A stretch of 64,000 bases of DNA from Anaerolineaceae bacterium (lineage in GTDB: Bacteria; Chloroflexota; Anaerolineae; Aggregatilineales; Phototrophicaceae): contig JACKCG010000002.1 in NCBI GenBank assembly GCA_020634135.1, positions 434,001 to 498,000 of the forward strand, given 5' to 3'. A program made the position numbers and the translations under genes. Of this stretch, positions 15,526 through 25,779 are shown piece after piece (positions within the stretch are counted from its first letter, which is position 1; each line of letters opens with the position of its first letter). Below the pieces are notes generated by a model. It worked only from the letters and a program-made list of their open reading frames with translations. It did no database searches and was not told the DNA's origin.

Positions 15526-16743
15526 ATGAGTATCAGTCACTTAGCTCGATCTATTGGAGAATCGGCCACGCTCAAGCTGAATGAGCGGGCTAAGCTGCTG
15601 GCCGACCAGGGGCAGCCGGTCATCCACCTGGGCGGCGGGGAGCCGAAGAATAAAGTCCCCATCACGGCGATTCTGAGTTCCACCGCCAAACTGACCGCCG
15701 GGGATGTGAAGTACGTCCCGACTGACGGCACGCCCTCGCTCAAGAAAGCGATTATCCGCTATACCGAAGAGAACTACGGCTGGCTGGTCGCGCCGGAAAA
15801 TGTGATCGTCTCTTCGGGCGCGAAGCAGGCGCTGTATAACGTGCTGGTGTCTATCATTGATCCCCAGGACGAAGTGATCGTGCTGGCGCCCTACTGGGTG
15901 AGCTACCCGGAAATGGTCAAGATGGTGTATGGCCGCCCGGTGATCGTCAAACCGGAAGACGGCACATTCCAGCCGCGCATTGAAGAGATTGAGCAGGCGA
16001 TCAGCTCTTATACCAAGGCGATTGTGGTCAACAGCCCGAATAACCCATCCGGCTTTGTTTACAATGCTGATTTTATCGCTGAGGTGGTCGAACTGTGCGA
16101 GCAGCGCGGCATCTACCTGATTATGGACGACATCTACCACAAGCTGGTGTTTGATGGTATGCGCCCGCCGTCCCCGTACCAGTATACCGATAAGAACATC
16201 GAAACCAGCAAGATTATCGTCATCAACGGCGTCTCCAAGCTGTATGGCATGACCGGCTTCCGCATCGGCTGGACGATTGCCAACCGCCCATTGGTGGAGG
16301 TGATGAAGAACGTCCAGGCGCAGACAACTTCCTGCCCGGCGAACGTCTCAATGGCGGCAGCCGAGGGGGCATTGAACGGCGTCCAGAGCACCGTCGAAAG
16401 CCTGCGACTGAGCATCCAGAATAACCGGGATGTGATGATGAATGAACTCCGGGCCTTTTCCGCACTGCGTATCATCAAACCGCGTGGGACGTTCTACTGC
16501 CTGCCGGATTTCCGCGCTATCGGCAATAGTTCGGAAGAACTGGCCGAGCTGCTGCTCAGCCGGGCGCTGGTTGTCACCGTGCCGGGTAAAGAGTTCGGGG
16601 CGGAAGGCCACCTGCGGCTGAGCTACTGTGGCTCGGTGAAGGACATCACCGAAGGCATGAAACGGATACGTTGGGCGCTCGACCCCGAAGCACCGAATGA
16701 GATTTATATTGGTGATCGTCGTATGGTGAGGGACTGGCTATGA
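15526..16743 (+). CDS. PLP-dependent aminotransferase, class I/II (aspartate aminotransferase-like)
   Basis: A 405-residue fold-type I aminotransferase. The PLP lysine is in INGVSKLYGMTGFRIGW. Other cofactor residues appear in SSGAKQALYN (phosphate site), SPNNPSGFVY (Asn contact) and DDIYHKLVFD (Asp-x-x-Tyr pair). The late FRIGW and LRLSYCGS supply the carboxylate-binding arginines. The subgroup resembles bacterial AspC-Ib type enzymes. The stop overlaps the PEP carboxykinase start (ATGA), so an aspartate/oxaloacetate specificity is likely: aspartate to oxaloacetate, then to phosphoenolpyruvate. GGAGG lies 11 nt before the ATG at 15526. Alanine or aromatic specificity cannot be excluded from sequence alone. 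Confidence 0.9.
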   Translation: MSISHLARSIGESATLKLNERAKLLADQGQPVIHLGGGEPKNKVPITAILSSTAKLTAGDVKYVPTDGTPSLKKAIIRYTEENYGWLVAPENVIVSSGAKQALYNVLVSIIDPQDEVIVLAPYWVSYPEMVKMVYGRPVIVKPEDGTFQPRIEEIEQAISSYTKAIVVNSPNNPSGFVYNADFIAEVVELCEQRGIYLIMDDIYHKLVFDGMRPPSPYQYTDKNIETSKIIVINGVSKLYGMTGFRIGWTIANRPLVEVMKNVQAQTTSCPANVSMAAAEGALNGVQSTVESLRLSIQNNRDVMMNELRAFSALRIIKPRGTFYCLPDFRAIGNSSEELAELLLSRALVVTVPGKEFGAEGHLRLSYCGSVKDITEGMKRIRWALDPEAPNEIYIGDRRMVRDWL

Positions 16744-18401
16744 GCAATAACCTACTGAACATCAAGACGCCGGCACAGGATCAGGCGAACGCCCTCAAGG
16801 GCGATTTCGGACTTGACGCGCACGGCCTGACGAACCTGAATACGATCTACTGGAATCTACCGACAGAAGCGCTCTACGAGGAGATCACGTTTCGCCGTGA
16901 GGGACAGATCAGCAAGATGGGGCCGATGGTGGTCAATACCGGCAAGCACACCTCACGGGCGGCGGCGGACAAATTCATCGTGCGCGAACCAACTTCGGAA
17001 AACCATGTGTGGTGGGGCGAGTACAACCGGCCTATCGCGGCGGATAAATTCGCGGAAATCTTCAGCCGGATGCAGGGCTTTTTGCAGGGCAAAGATGTGT
17101 TTGTGCAGGACTGTTTCGCAGGGGCGCAGCCGGAATACCGCCTGCCGGTGCGGATCGTCTCGGAATACGCCTGGCACAGCCTGTTCGCCCGCAATATGTT
17201 CATCCTGCCGCAGAACCGCGATGAGTACCGCCAGCATGTCCCCGATTTCACGGTGATCGTTGTGCCGTCGTTCAAGGCCTACGAGCCGATTGACTCGACC
17301 CGTACAGGCACGTTCATCGTTATGGATTTTGAGCAGCGGCTGTGCCTGATCGGTGGGACGGCCTACGCGGGCGAGATCAAGAAATCGGTCTTTACCGCGC
17401 TCAACTACCTGCTGCCACTGCAAGGCGTGATGAGTATGCACTGCTCGGCCAACATGAGCGATAATGGCGACACGGCGCTGTTCTTCGGGCTTTCCGGCAC
17501 GGGCAAAACCACGTTATCCGCCGACCCGACTCGCGGGTTGATCGGGGACGACGAACACGGGTGGAGCGATGAGGGTGTGTTCAACATTGAGGATGGCTGC
17601 TATGCCAAAGTTATCCAGCTTTCGCCCAGCGCCGAGCCGGAAATTTACGCCGCGAGCCACCGTTTTGGCACGGTTCTTGAGAACGTGGTCTACGACCCGG
17701 TGACGCGCCAGATTGACCTGGACGATGACCGGCTGACGGAAAATACCCGTTCTTCCTACCCGCTTGAATACATCGCCAACGCGGTTCCCAACAAGATGGG
17801 CGGGCATCCCAACCATATTCTGCTGCTGACGTGTGACGCGCAGGGCGTAATGCCGCCGATTGCACGGCTCACGCCCGACCAGGCGCTGTATCACTTCATC
17901 TCCGGCTATACGTCGAAGGTGGGCGGCACAGAGGCGGGTGTTGGCGCGCAGCCGGAAATCACGTTCAGCACCTGTTTTGGCGCACCCTTCATGGTGCATC
18001 ATCCCTGGGTGTATGCTGAACTGCTGAAGAACAAGATTCTGCGCTACGGCTCAACCTGCTGGCTGATTAACACCGGCTGGGTCGGCGGGCCGTATGGTGT
18101 GGGCAAGCGTATCAGCATCAAGTACACGCGCACACTGCTGAATGCCGCGCTTTCCGGCGTGCTGGATGACGTGGACTACTACACTGACCCGGTATTCGGC
18201 TTCTCCGTCCCGGCGTCGTGCCCAGGCATCCCGGAAGATGTGCTGTTCCCGGCGCGTTCCTGGGGGAGCGAAGCTGAATACTGGAATATGTACCAGCAGT
18301 TAGCGGCGCGTTATGTGGGGAACTTCAAGAAGTTCGCGCCGGACTGCCCGCCGGAACTGGTGCAGGCCGGGCCGAACCTGGCGGACGAACTGCGGGCCTA
18401 G
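16740..18401 (+). CDS. pckA: Phosphoenolpyruvate carboxykinase (ATP)
   Basis: A 553-residue ATP-type PEPCK converting oxaloacetate and ATP to phosphoenolpyruvate, CO2 and ADP, the entry to gluconeogenesis. Kinase-1a P-loop is GLSGTGKTTLS. Kinase-2 is LIGDDEHGW. The PEPCK-specific motif is around LFFGLSGTGK and GCYAKVIQLS. ENVVYD and the Arg/Lys substrate residues of YAGEIKKS are also present. The length is slightly above the usual 530-540. Translation is coupled to the upstream aminotransferase by a 4-nt overlap. A terminator-like hairpin follows about 95 nt after the stop. Confidence 0.97.
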   Translation: MSNNLLNIKTPAQDQANALKGDFGLDAHGLTNLNTIYWNLPTEALYEEITFRREGQISKMGPMVVNTGKHTSRAAADKFIVREPTSENHVWWGEYNRPIAADKFAEIFSRMQGFLQGKDVFVQDCFAGAQPEYRLPVRIVSEYAWHSLFARNMFILPQNRDEYRQHVPDFTVIVVPSFKAYEPIDSTRTGTFIVMDFEQRLCLIGGTAYAGEIKKSVFTALNYLLPLQGVMSMHCSANMSDNGDTALFFGLSGTGKTTLSADPTRGLIGDDEHGWSDEGVFNIEDGCYAKVIQLSPSAEPEIYAASHRFGTVLENVVYDPVTRQIDLDDDRLTENTRSSYPLEYIANAVPNKMGGHPNHILLLTCDAQGVMPPIARLTPDQALYHFISGYTSKVGGTEAGVGAQPEITFSTCFGAPFMVHHPWVYAELLKNKILRYGSTCWLINTGWVGGPYGVGKRISIKYTRTLLNAALSGVLDDVDYYTDPVFGFSVPASCPGIPEDVLFPARSWGSEAEYWNMYQQLAARYVGNFKKFAPDCPPELVQAGPNLADELRA

Positions 18402-18495
18402 CGTCTAACGGTAAAGTCGCGTCTGCGCGCCACCCCAGGCCATCCGAACGGGGAGCGTGTAACGGGGTTTCGCACGGATTATCAGTTCAGTGATG

Positions 18496-18525
18496 AGGCA
18501 GTAGGCTCCGGCTTGCTGCCTTTTT
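18496..18525 (+). terminator. Probable intrinsic terminator of the aminotransferase-pckA operon
   Basis: AGGCAG (18496-18501) pairs with CTGCCT (18516-18521) around a 14-nt loop and runs into TTTTTGCTTT. Confidence 0.6.
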
Positions 18526-18554
18526 GCTTTCCTCATCTCTTTCTATCCATCATC

Positions 18555-18806
18555 TACAGGTACGTTTTATGTGAAATACGAACAGCGAAAGGTCCACTTT
18601 AGCCGTTGGCTGCTAGCCACTAGCCACTGGCGTTTTAGCATTTTAGCTGGTTAGCATCTTAGCTTCTCAGGTGACCTGGAGTTCAATTTTCTCCCAGATG
18701 TGCGCTAACCCGCCGCTACCAATAACTAAAAACCGATGACTGAAAACTCACCGGCCTTTCCTGATAGGCATTTCTCCCAAACTATTTCACATAGAGCGTA
18801 CAGGTA
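18555..18806. mobile_element. MITE-like non-autonomous element with 8-bp target-site duplication
   Basis: The 8-mer TACAGGTA occurs directly repeated at 18555-18562 and 18799-18806. Immediately inside are inverted termini: CGTTTTATGTGAAAT (18563-18577) and ATTTCACATAGAGCG (18784-18798), 13 of 15 positions complementary. The 236-bp body between has no coding capacity. It contains short TAGC-rich words (TAGCCACTAGCCACTGG and similar). This is the structure of a transposon derivative mobilised in trans. The 8-bp duplication fits families such as ISL3. No transposase is in the window. Confidence 0.7.
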
Positions 18807-18939
18807 TGAATCTGGTCGGAAATCCGTCGGAAATTCACATCAGGTTCATAAATCTTTATGCAATTCAGGCGAACTATATTGATATGATTTTAGGTATGTA
18901 CCAAGAATCTACTCTGCATTCATCTAAAAGGCGCTGTCT

Positions 18940-21900
18940 ATGCGGAAACACAATCCCAAGCACTATCTCCTGATTATTAGCCTGTTTCTTTTCATCGTGG
19001 CTTTTACTGGGACTGCTACACTGGCACAAGAGGGAACGCCAACACCTACTCCTGAAGCTACCCAAACCGCTACACCTACACCTGAACCCGCTATCACGGT
19101 GACACCCGCCACCACCCCTGAGGCTGCCACCGAAACCCCGACGCCAGTGGTGACGGAAACCACGCCGGAAACCGAAACCCCGACGCCAGTGGTGACGGAA
19201 ACCACGCCGGAAACTGAAACGCCTGTTCCGCCAACCGAAGAAACCATCACACCAGACCCTACCGAGGCGACGGAGGCCCCCACCGAGGCCGCGCCACTGC
19301 CCGAGGCGACGGAGATTGTTACGGAGGAACCCACCGCAACGCCAACTGAGGCTGCTGGAATCGGCATTATGGCATTACAGACATTTTGCCAGATGGATAT
19401 TTCCGACCTGGGCGATAATAACCCGTTTACCTATGAATTTTCGGCAATTAACGCCAATAATATTGCGTCCTTCTCCTGGGATTTAGGAGACACGACGACC
19501 TCCGCCGCACAGACGGTCTCGCATACCTATGCCAGTACCGGCAGTTACACCATTACGCTGACCTGTGTGCCGAACTTCGGCAGTAACATCGTTCTCACCG
19601 GCAGTATCTCCATCAGCAGCGTGCCGGTTGCCGATTTCTCGTTGACTCCGGGCACTGTCATCACCGGCCTGCCGCCCTTTAACATCAGCACGGTGAACCA
19701 GAGCACCGGCGGCGCACTCAGCTATGCCTGGGAAGTCACGGATGATGTCGGTACAGTCCTGCTGACCAGCACAGATGAAAACATCAGTTATTCATTTCCG
19801 ACATACGGGACATACTGGTTCCGTCTGAACGTGACCGATGGCGCGGGAGTTACATCCGGCGCTGTCCAGTCAGTTGTCTTTAACGCCCCGCCGCCCAGCG
19901 CCAATTTCACCCTGACCCCCACCGACGGGACTTCGCCGCTGCTGGTGACAGTAGAAGGCGTTGATCTGGGGATGGGGCCGATCACGAACTGGTCATTCGA
20001 TTTTGGCGATGGCAGCCCGGTTGTCACCGGCCAGGGGCCACACACGCACACGTTTACCCTGGTGAATCCGGCTGTTCCGCAGTCCTTCTTCATCACCATG
20101 TCGTATTCCGGCCCCGGTGGCAGTGGTACGTTTATCCGTGAAGTTGGCCTGTATCCGCCCTCCGAGCCGGTGAATGCGATTTTCACCTGGCAGAGCATGG
20201 GCAATGTGCCCGGTGGCGTAGAGATCTGCTTCACCAACGAGAGTACCGGCCCGGTGACGCTCAGCAGGTGGGATTTTGATGGCGACGGCACGTATGATGA
20301 AGTGAACAACGACGCAGTTGTGTGCCACACCTATCCGCTGGAGGGTTCATTCCTCGTGCGGCTGTGGGTTGAAAATGCGGATGCCTCCGCCACCTCGACC
20401 AGTTCCGAACTGGTGACCGTGATAGGCGCGCCGGTGGCTGCTTTCAGCGTTATCCCCGGCACGACGATCACCTGGGGATCAACGATTGACCTGGACAGCA
20501 GCGCCAGCACAGGAGTCATTACGTCCTGGTCGTGGGACTTTAATGGCGACGGCATTGAAGACAGCAGCGTTGATAACCCGACTGGTATCACCCTGGCGAA
20601 CCTGGGCAATAACCCGATCCGCCTGACCGTGACCGGCCCTGGCGGGACTTCCTATACCGAGGTGATCGTCCTGGTGGCGCGTCTGGAGATCACCTGCGAT
20701 TTCACCGGCACGTTGAATGTCCTGCCCACCGCCGGGGCGCAGACCTACCAGAGCGTGATCGGCAATGACGGCGGGCGCGCTATCACCTACAATTGGACGG
20801 TGACAGGCAGCAGCGCCTCTCTGCCGCTCACATTCGGCACGCAAGACATTTCTGTGAATTGGGCGGCAATTGGCACCGGCTCGTTTGTGGTCACGCTGGA
20901 AGCCAGCACCGCCGACGGTTCGAACTGCTCGACCAGCAAAACCGTCACGCGCACCTGGCCGGCGCTGGACTGCCAGATGAACGACAACCTGACAACACCG
21001 CTGTTCCCGGACGGCAACACCTATACGTTTAATGCCGACGTACAGAACCTGAATGGCCGCACCGTCACCAGCTACAGCTGGTCGGTGGATGGGGTTGACC
21101 AGGGCGTGGGCGCTGCCAGCTTTAACCGTGTTTGGCCGCCGAGTACAGTCACACCGCTGACCGAAGTTATTCGCTATGATGTTGTAGTGGATAACGGCGA
21201 TGGCACATCGTCAAACTGCTACGAAGAGAAGTCCGTTACGGTTGATTCGTACCCTAATCCGACATGCCTGATTACGACCAACCTGCCCACGCCACTGTAT
21301 CCTGATGGCAATACCTATACATTCACAGCCAATACCAGCAACCTGTATGGGCGAACTGTTGTTGGCTACGAATGGTACATTGGGGGCGTGGCACAGGGCG
21401 TCAACAGCGCCACATTCACCCGTTCCTGGTCTGACTCCGTGAATGATCCCGGCAGTGAGGTCATCAGCTACAGCATTATCGTGGATAATGGTAACGGCAC
21501 TCAGTCCGGCTGCAACGATGATGAAAATGTCACGATTAACACCTGGCCGGGGCTGACCTGCGGCAGTATCACCGGACAAGCAAACCCCATTCCGCAGACA
21601 CCGAACAATATGACCCGCAATTATAACTACACAGCCAATCTCAACGGCGTGGCCGGGCGTACTGTTACCTATAGCTGGGCGGTCACAACCAGCCCGACAA
21701 TCCCATCACTGACCACCAATCCGGTCAATGTGTCCTGGCCGGTGGGCGATGCCTCCCTGAGTCCGGGTACGGCGCAGAACCTCAGCGTGGTGGCGACGGT
21801 TCACAACCCGGACAGCACAACCGACACATGCGATATGAACCGCAACGTGAATGTGCAGGTGCCGCGCCTGGTGTGTAACCTGCCACTGGGCGATGTCACG

Positions 21901-24900
21901 CCGGTGGTCAACGAAACTGTACCCTATACCAGGGACGTGACCAATGTGTATGGTCGCAACTTTGACAGCATGTTGTGGGAACTGGAATTAAGCGATGGAG
22001 CAGGCGGGTGGACTCCGGTCACAACTGGCACAGCCGATGCCTTCAGCTACACCTTCCTCACACCGAATCTGACTTACCGGCTGCGTTATACGGCCAGCGT
22101 GGACTACCTGGATGATAACTGTACATCCAATTGGCAGACGCTCAACGTCACCGGCGCGGGAGAGAATTTCTTCTGTGATGCTTTCCCTGGTGGCGCGAAC
22201 CCGGTTGACTCCGCGACCAACTACAGCTTCACCGCTGATATGGACAACGGCAATAACATTGACCTTAACTATACCTGGGTGCTGGTCGGCCCCGGCGCGG
22301 CCAGCCGGACATTGGGCAGTAATACCAGCACCGCCAACGGTCTGATTTCCAGCCCAGGGTTTGCGGGGGCGCTGTTCAGCCCGGTGGGGAACTACACGCT
22401 GCGGGTGGATGTGGAAGCTGTTAACAATACCAATCCGGCGCTGCCCGGTTACAGCGACTACACGTGCTCAATGAATTATCCATTGGTTGTTGGCACGCTC
22501 AATGTCAATTATACCTATACCGATAATGGTGGCGGTGCGCTTAATAACAATGCGGTTGAAGTTGGGCAGCAGATCTGCATCACGAACACGTCCAACACCA
22601 GCCTGGGTGACATCAGCCAGTTGACTTACGACTGGGCGATCAGCGGGAACGCGGGCGACAACAGCCTGGGTATCACCGGACACAGCGGCCAGCAGCTCCC
22701 CGGCTGTATCAGCTTCAGCCAGCCCGGCACATATACGATTGATCTGACCGGGACAAATGACTACCAGGGCGATGCCAGCTTCCAACGGAGTGGCAACTAT
22801 GGCGTGACATTCACGGTTTACGGCCACCAGAGCATCGCTATCACCCGCTCGAACCAGACCTTTGCCCCGGCGACTGTGACGTTCAACGCCTATGGCACCA
22901 ACATCACGAGCAATTACGACTGGCAGTTCATCAATATCGGCACGGGCGCAACGGTTGGAACGAGAACCGGCGCGACGGTGAACCAGTTCTTTGGCGCTTC
23001 GGGGAACTACCGGGCGATTGTCACCGGCTCCGGCCCCCTGGGGGCGACCAGCGCGATGCTGGAATTCACCCTGATTGACGCCAGCCAACTGCGGGCGGCC
23101 TTCACCCCCTCTATCTATGGTGGAGTCGCGCCCATGACGGTGTGCTTCACTGATAACAGTGTCGGCACCAACATCCAGACCTGGAGTTGGGACTTTGGCA
23201 ACGGCCAGACCCTGGACTATACCAACGCCACTATACCAGGGACTATCTGCACGACCTATACTACTCCGGCCACGACTTATACGGTGCGTCTGACGATCAG
23301 CAATGGCCTGTTGATAGAAACGGCGACCAATACGGTGCGCGCTTACAGCCTGCTGGAAAGCAGCGCGACTTTCAGTATCACGCCTGACGGCAGCGCCCGT
23401 TACTGCTTCCTGGCCCAACTGACCGGCGACCTGGTGGTTACCGGATGGGAATTTGGCGATGGCGCAACGGATGGGGCAGCCAACCAGACCTGCCATACGT
23501 ATGCCGCTGCCGGCACGTATGTTGTGCGGATGCATATCGAAAATGGCAGCGGTGAAACCGGCACAGTTGTCCGTACTGTCACCGTAGACCCCACTGGCGG
23601 CGCAACACCTAATCTGGCGGCTTCCGGAAGCTGCTCGGCAGCCCGTTCCGCGACCTTCCATGTCACGAACAGCGGCGGCGCGATGACGACTGCCGACCAG
23701 GTGACGATCCGCGATAAGGACGGCAATATCGTGCTGATTGACGCGCTTCTGCTGGGCGCGGGCGAGTCGAAAGATTTCGTCGTGAGCGATCAATCCGGCG
23801 GCGTCTCGTTCTCAACCGTTGACTATAACCTGACTGCAACGACGACCTGCGAGTACCCGCCAGATATTCATGTCGAGGCGACGTGCAACGGCAGACTGCC
23901 GCAGTTCACGATTTCCAATAATGATGGCCCGATGATTGCCCCACAGACCTATGAAATCCGCAATTCATCCGGCACCGTGGTGGACAGCGGCTCGTTCCAG
24001 ATGGCACGCGGTGATGCCCCGATCACCGTCTCTGTACCGGCGGGTAATGACTTCACCGATGAATACACGTTCGTGAGCAATGGGGCAGCGGGCAATTTCA
24101 GCGTGGCGAAACGCTGTGGTGACGCGGGCAGTCTGAGCGTGACATCCTCTTGCAGCGAACCGGCAGGCTTCACTGTGACCAATACCGGGGCGGCGATGCA
24201 GGCTGCCCATACGTACCAGCTTACCAGCGGCAGTGGCGCCGACCTGACCCCGGCCAACAACCTTTTCCAGCTTGGCGCGGGCGCGAGCCTGTTCATTCCC
24301 GCACCGGCGGGCGCTGACCTGAATGCGGGACTGACCTTCAGCACGAATTCTCTGTTTGTGACCGCCTCGGCTACGATGTTATGTGGCACAGGCGGCGCTG
24401 TCCCGACACCGGCTCCCGAAGTTGCCGGCCTGACGAGTGCGCCAGCCAGTGGTGGCATCAACGCGGCGTGGCTGCGCTTCAACGGTCTCTCTACCGACAT
24501 CCTGAATCTGCCGGCCTGGGGTGGTGTGCCGACCTGCGGCTACAACTGCCCGCCGTTCCGCCTGTATCACACCAATGAAACCGGTGACTGGGAAATCTTC
24601 CGGTTGGACGGCGCGGACGCGGCCAGCCGCCAGTCGTACCGCGAGAACCTGACTTTTGGCGAAGGCGAAGATGTGCGCGATATGTCGCCCAGCCTGTCGC
24701 CCAACAGCGCCTGGATCGTATTCACCAGCAACCGCGATGGCAACTGGGAAATCTATGTTGCCTCAACCGCCGGTGATCGGGACAGTGTGCAGCGCGTGAC
24801 ATACAACACTGTCGCTATTGATACCGACCCGGTCTGGGGGCCGAACAACTACGTGGTGTTCGAGACTACCCGGCACGGCCAGTGGGATCTGTACATGGTG

Positions 24901-25722
24901 GATATGTCCACCGGGCAGGAATATCGCCTGACGGACGACCTGGCTGATGACATCAACCCATTCTGGTCGCCGGATGGCAGCAAACTCATCTTCCAGAGTA
25001 ATCGTGTGGAAAACCCGGATGATGAGAAGAAATGGCAAATCTACGAACTCGACCTGCTGACGATGAGCATCACCAAACTGAGTGACGGGCAGAGCGTGGA
25101 TGTTGACCCCCAGTATGCCAACAACGGCCAGCGAATCGTCTATCGCACCTACCGTGACGGCAGCGCTAACAGCCAGATCGCTATCATGAATGCCGATGGC
25201 AGCGGCTCGTACACGATCACCGCCCTCGGTGAAGATGCGACGAATCCGGTCTGGTCGCCCGCCGACCACTATATCGCCTATCAATCGAACCATGATGGCG
25301 ACCTGGATGTGTATGTCTATGAAGTGGGAACAGGCGAAGTCCGGCAGCTTACCAACAATGTGATTGATGACTACGCGCCGACCTGGTTGTGCGGTGAAGA
25401 CCGGCTGGTCTTTACATCCGACATCATGGGCAGCCCGGACATCTTCGAGGCCGATGCGCTGCCCATCGTTGAGCCGTCTATCCTGGTGGAAGAAGACGCG
25501 GACCAGATGACGTTTGAGGACTGGCTCGACATCTATCCGCAGAACTTCCCGGTGGAAGAAAACGCCAGCCGCGAGGGACGGACGATCCTGGGCAAGTATG
25601 GTGAGCAGACGGTCTTCCTGCAACCGGATACCAACCTGACCCCGGTTGATCTGTCGCTGGACGGCCTCATCCGGGAAGACTGGGGCGAGATCAACACATG
25701 CCCGGCACCGGGTGAATCATAG
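18940..25722 (+). CDS. Giant secreted PKD-repeat protein with C-terminal TolB/WD40-like beta-propeller
   Basis: A 2260-residue extracellular protein. It has a signal peptide ending near TLAQEG and a Thr/Pro/Glu-rich stalk of about 115 residues. Many PKD/Ig-like domains follow, with the PKD hallmark W-D-F-G-D-G (FSWDLGD, WSFDFGDG, WDFDGDG, WSWDFNGDG, WSWDFGNG, WEFGDG) and H-T-Y or C-H-T-Y strands. A central block (about 580-1100) has Cys-containing Ig-like repeats with PDGNTYTF and (N)GRTV words. The last 330 residues form TolB-like propeller blades (SPDGSKLIFQSN, NRDGNWEIYVAS, DPVWGPN, QSNHDGDLDVYVYE). There is no sortase or outer anchor motif. It is probably a surface or matrix adhesin; ligand unknown. 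Confidence 0.9.
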   Translation: MRKHNPKHYLLIISLFLFIVAFTGTATLAQEGTPTPTPEATQTATPTPEPAITVTPATTPEAATETPTPVVTETTPETETPTPVVTETTPETETPVPPTEETITPDPTEATEAPTEAAPLPEATEIVTEEPTATPTEAAGIGIMALQTFCQMDISDLGDNNPFTYEFSAINANNIASFSWDLGDTTTSAAQTVSHTYASTGSYTITLTCVPNFGSNIVLTGSISISSVPVADFSLTPGTVITGLPPFNISTVNQSTGGALSYAWEVTDDVGTVLLTSTDENISYSFPTYGTYWFRLNVTDGAGVTSGAVQSVVFNAPPPSANFTLTPTDGTSPLLVTVEGVDLGMGPITNWSFDFGDGSPVVTGQGPHTHTFTLVNPAVPQSFFITMSYSGPGGSGTFIREVGLYPPSEPVNAIFTWQSMGNVPGGVEICFTNESTGPVTLSRWDFDGDGTYDEVNNDAVVCHTYPLEGSFLVRLWVENADASATSTSSELVTVIGAPVAAFSVIPGTTITWGSTIDLDSSASTGVITSWSWDFNGDGIEDSSVDNPTGITLANLGNNPIRLTVTGPGGTSYTEVIVLVARLEITCDFTGTLNVLPTAGAQTYQSVIGNDGGRAITYNWTVTGSSASLPLTFGTQDISVNWAAIGTGSFVVTLEASTADGSNCSTSKTVTRTWPALDCQMNDNLTTPLFPDGNTYTFNADVQNLNGRTVTSYSWSVDGVDQGVGAASFNRVWPPSTVTPLTEVIRYDVVVDNGDGTSSNCYEEKSVTVDSYPNPTCLITTNLPTPLYPDGNTYTFTANTSNLYGRTVVGYEWYIGGVAQGVNSATFTRSWSDSVNDPGSEVISYSIIVDNGNGTQSGCNDDENVTINTWPGLTCGSITGQANPIPQTPNNMTRNYNYTANLNGVAGRTVTYSWAVTTSPTIPSLTTNPVNVSWPVGDASLSPGTAQNLSVVATVHNPDSTTDTCDMNRNVNVQVPRLVCNLPLGDVTPVVNETVPYTRDVTNVYGRNFDSMLWELELSDGAGGWTPVTTGTADAFSYTFLTPNLTYRLRYTASVDYLDDNCTSNWQTLNVTGAGENFFCDAFPGGANPVDSATNYSFTADMDNGNNIDLNYTWVLVGPGAASRTLGSNTSTANGLISSPGFAGALFSPVGNYTLRVDVEAVNNTNPALPGYSDYTCSMNYPLVVGTLNVNYTYTDNGGGALNNNAVEVGQQICITNTSNTSLGDISQLTYDWAISGNAGDNSLGITGHSGQQLPGCISFSQPGTYTIDLTGTNDYQGDASFQRSGNYGVTFTVYGHQSIAITRSNQTFAPATVTFNAYGTNITSNYDWQFINIGTGATVGTRTGATVNQFFGASGNYRAIVTGSGPLGATSAMLEFTLIDASQLRAAFTPSIYGGVAPMTVCFTDNSVGTNIQTWSWDFGNGQTLDYTNATIPGTICTTYTTPATTYTVRLTISNGLLIETATNTVRAYSLLESSATFSITPDGSARYCFLAQLTGDLVVTGWEFGDGATDGAANQTCHTYAAAGTYVVRMHIENGSGETGTVVRTVTVDPTGGATPNLAASGSCSAARSATFHVTNSGGAMTTADQVTIRDKDGNIVLIDALLLGAGESKDFVVSDQSGGVSFSTVDYNLTATTTCEYPPDIHVEATCNGRLPQFTISNNDGPMIAPQTYEIRNSSGTVVDSGSFQMARGDAPITVSVPAGNDFTDEYTFVSNGAAGNFSVAKRCGDAGSLSVTSSCSEPAGFTVTNTGAAMQAAHTYQLTSGSGADLTPANNLFQLGAGASLFIPAPAGADLNAGLTFSTNSLFVTASATMLCGTGGAVPTPAPEVAGLTSAPASGGINAAWLRFNGLSTDILNLPAWGGVPTCGYNCPPFRLYHTNETGDWEIFRLDGADAASRQSYRENLTFGEGEDVRDMSPSLSPNSAWIVFTSNRDGNWEIYVASTAGDRDSVQRVTYNTVAIDTDPVWGPNNYVVFETTRHGQWDLYMVDMSTGQEYRLTDDLADDINPFWSPDGSKLIFQSNRVENPDDEKKWQIYELDLLTMSITKLSDGQSVDVDPQYANNGQRIVYRTYRDGSANSQIAIMNADGSGSYTITALGEDATNPVWSPADHYIAYQSNHDGDLDVYVYEVGTGEVRQLTNNVIDDYAPTWLCGEDRLVFTSDIMGSPDIFEADALPIVEPSILVEEDADQMTFEDWLDIYPQNFPVEENASREGRTILGKYGEQTVFLQPDTNLTPVDLSLDGLIREDWGEINTCPAPGES
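19129..19212 (+). repeat. Exact 42-bp tandem duplication in the stalk of the giant protein
   Basis: Two identical 42-bp units (19129-19170 and 19171-19212) encode the same 14-residue Thr/Pro/Glu block twice in frame. Their identity at the DNA level points to a recent slippage or unequal recombination event. Confidence 0.93.
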
Positions 25723-25779
25723 AAGCTGTGAGCCAGGAGAGCGCCTCACCGCGTTCTCCTGCCTGTATCATGAATGCCA

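Larger units (their letters stand above)
18402..18939. other. 538-nt intergenic region before the giant secreted protein
   Basis: It holds the probable terminator (18496-18525) and the MITE-like element (18555-18806). From 18807 to 18939 the sequence is AT-richer, as in a promoter (TTGATATGATTTTAGG near 18880), but no standard -35/-10 pair can be fixed. AAAGG lies 8 nt before the ATG at 18940. Confidence 0.55.

Noticed and set aside
22468..23793. Minus-strand open frame of 441 codons inside the giant PKD gene
   Set aside because: Antisense to clear PKD-domain coding sequence; no start signal and no recognisable motif.
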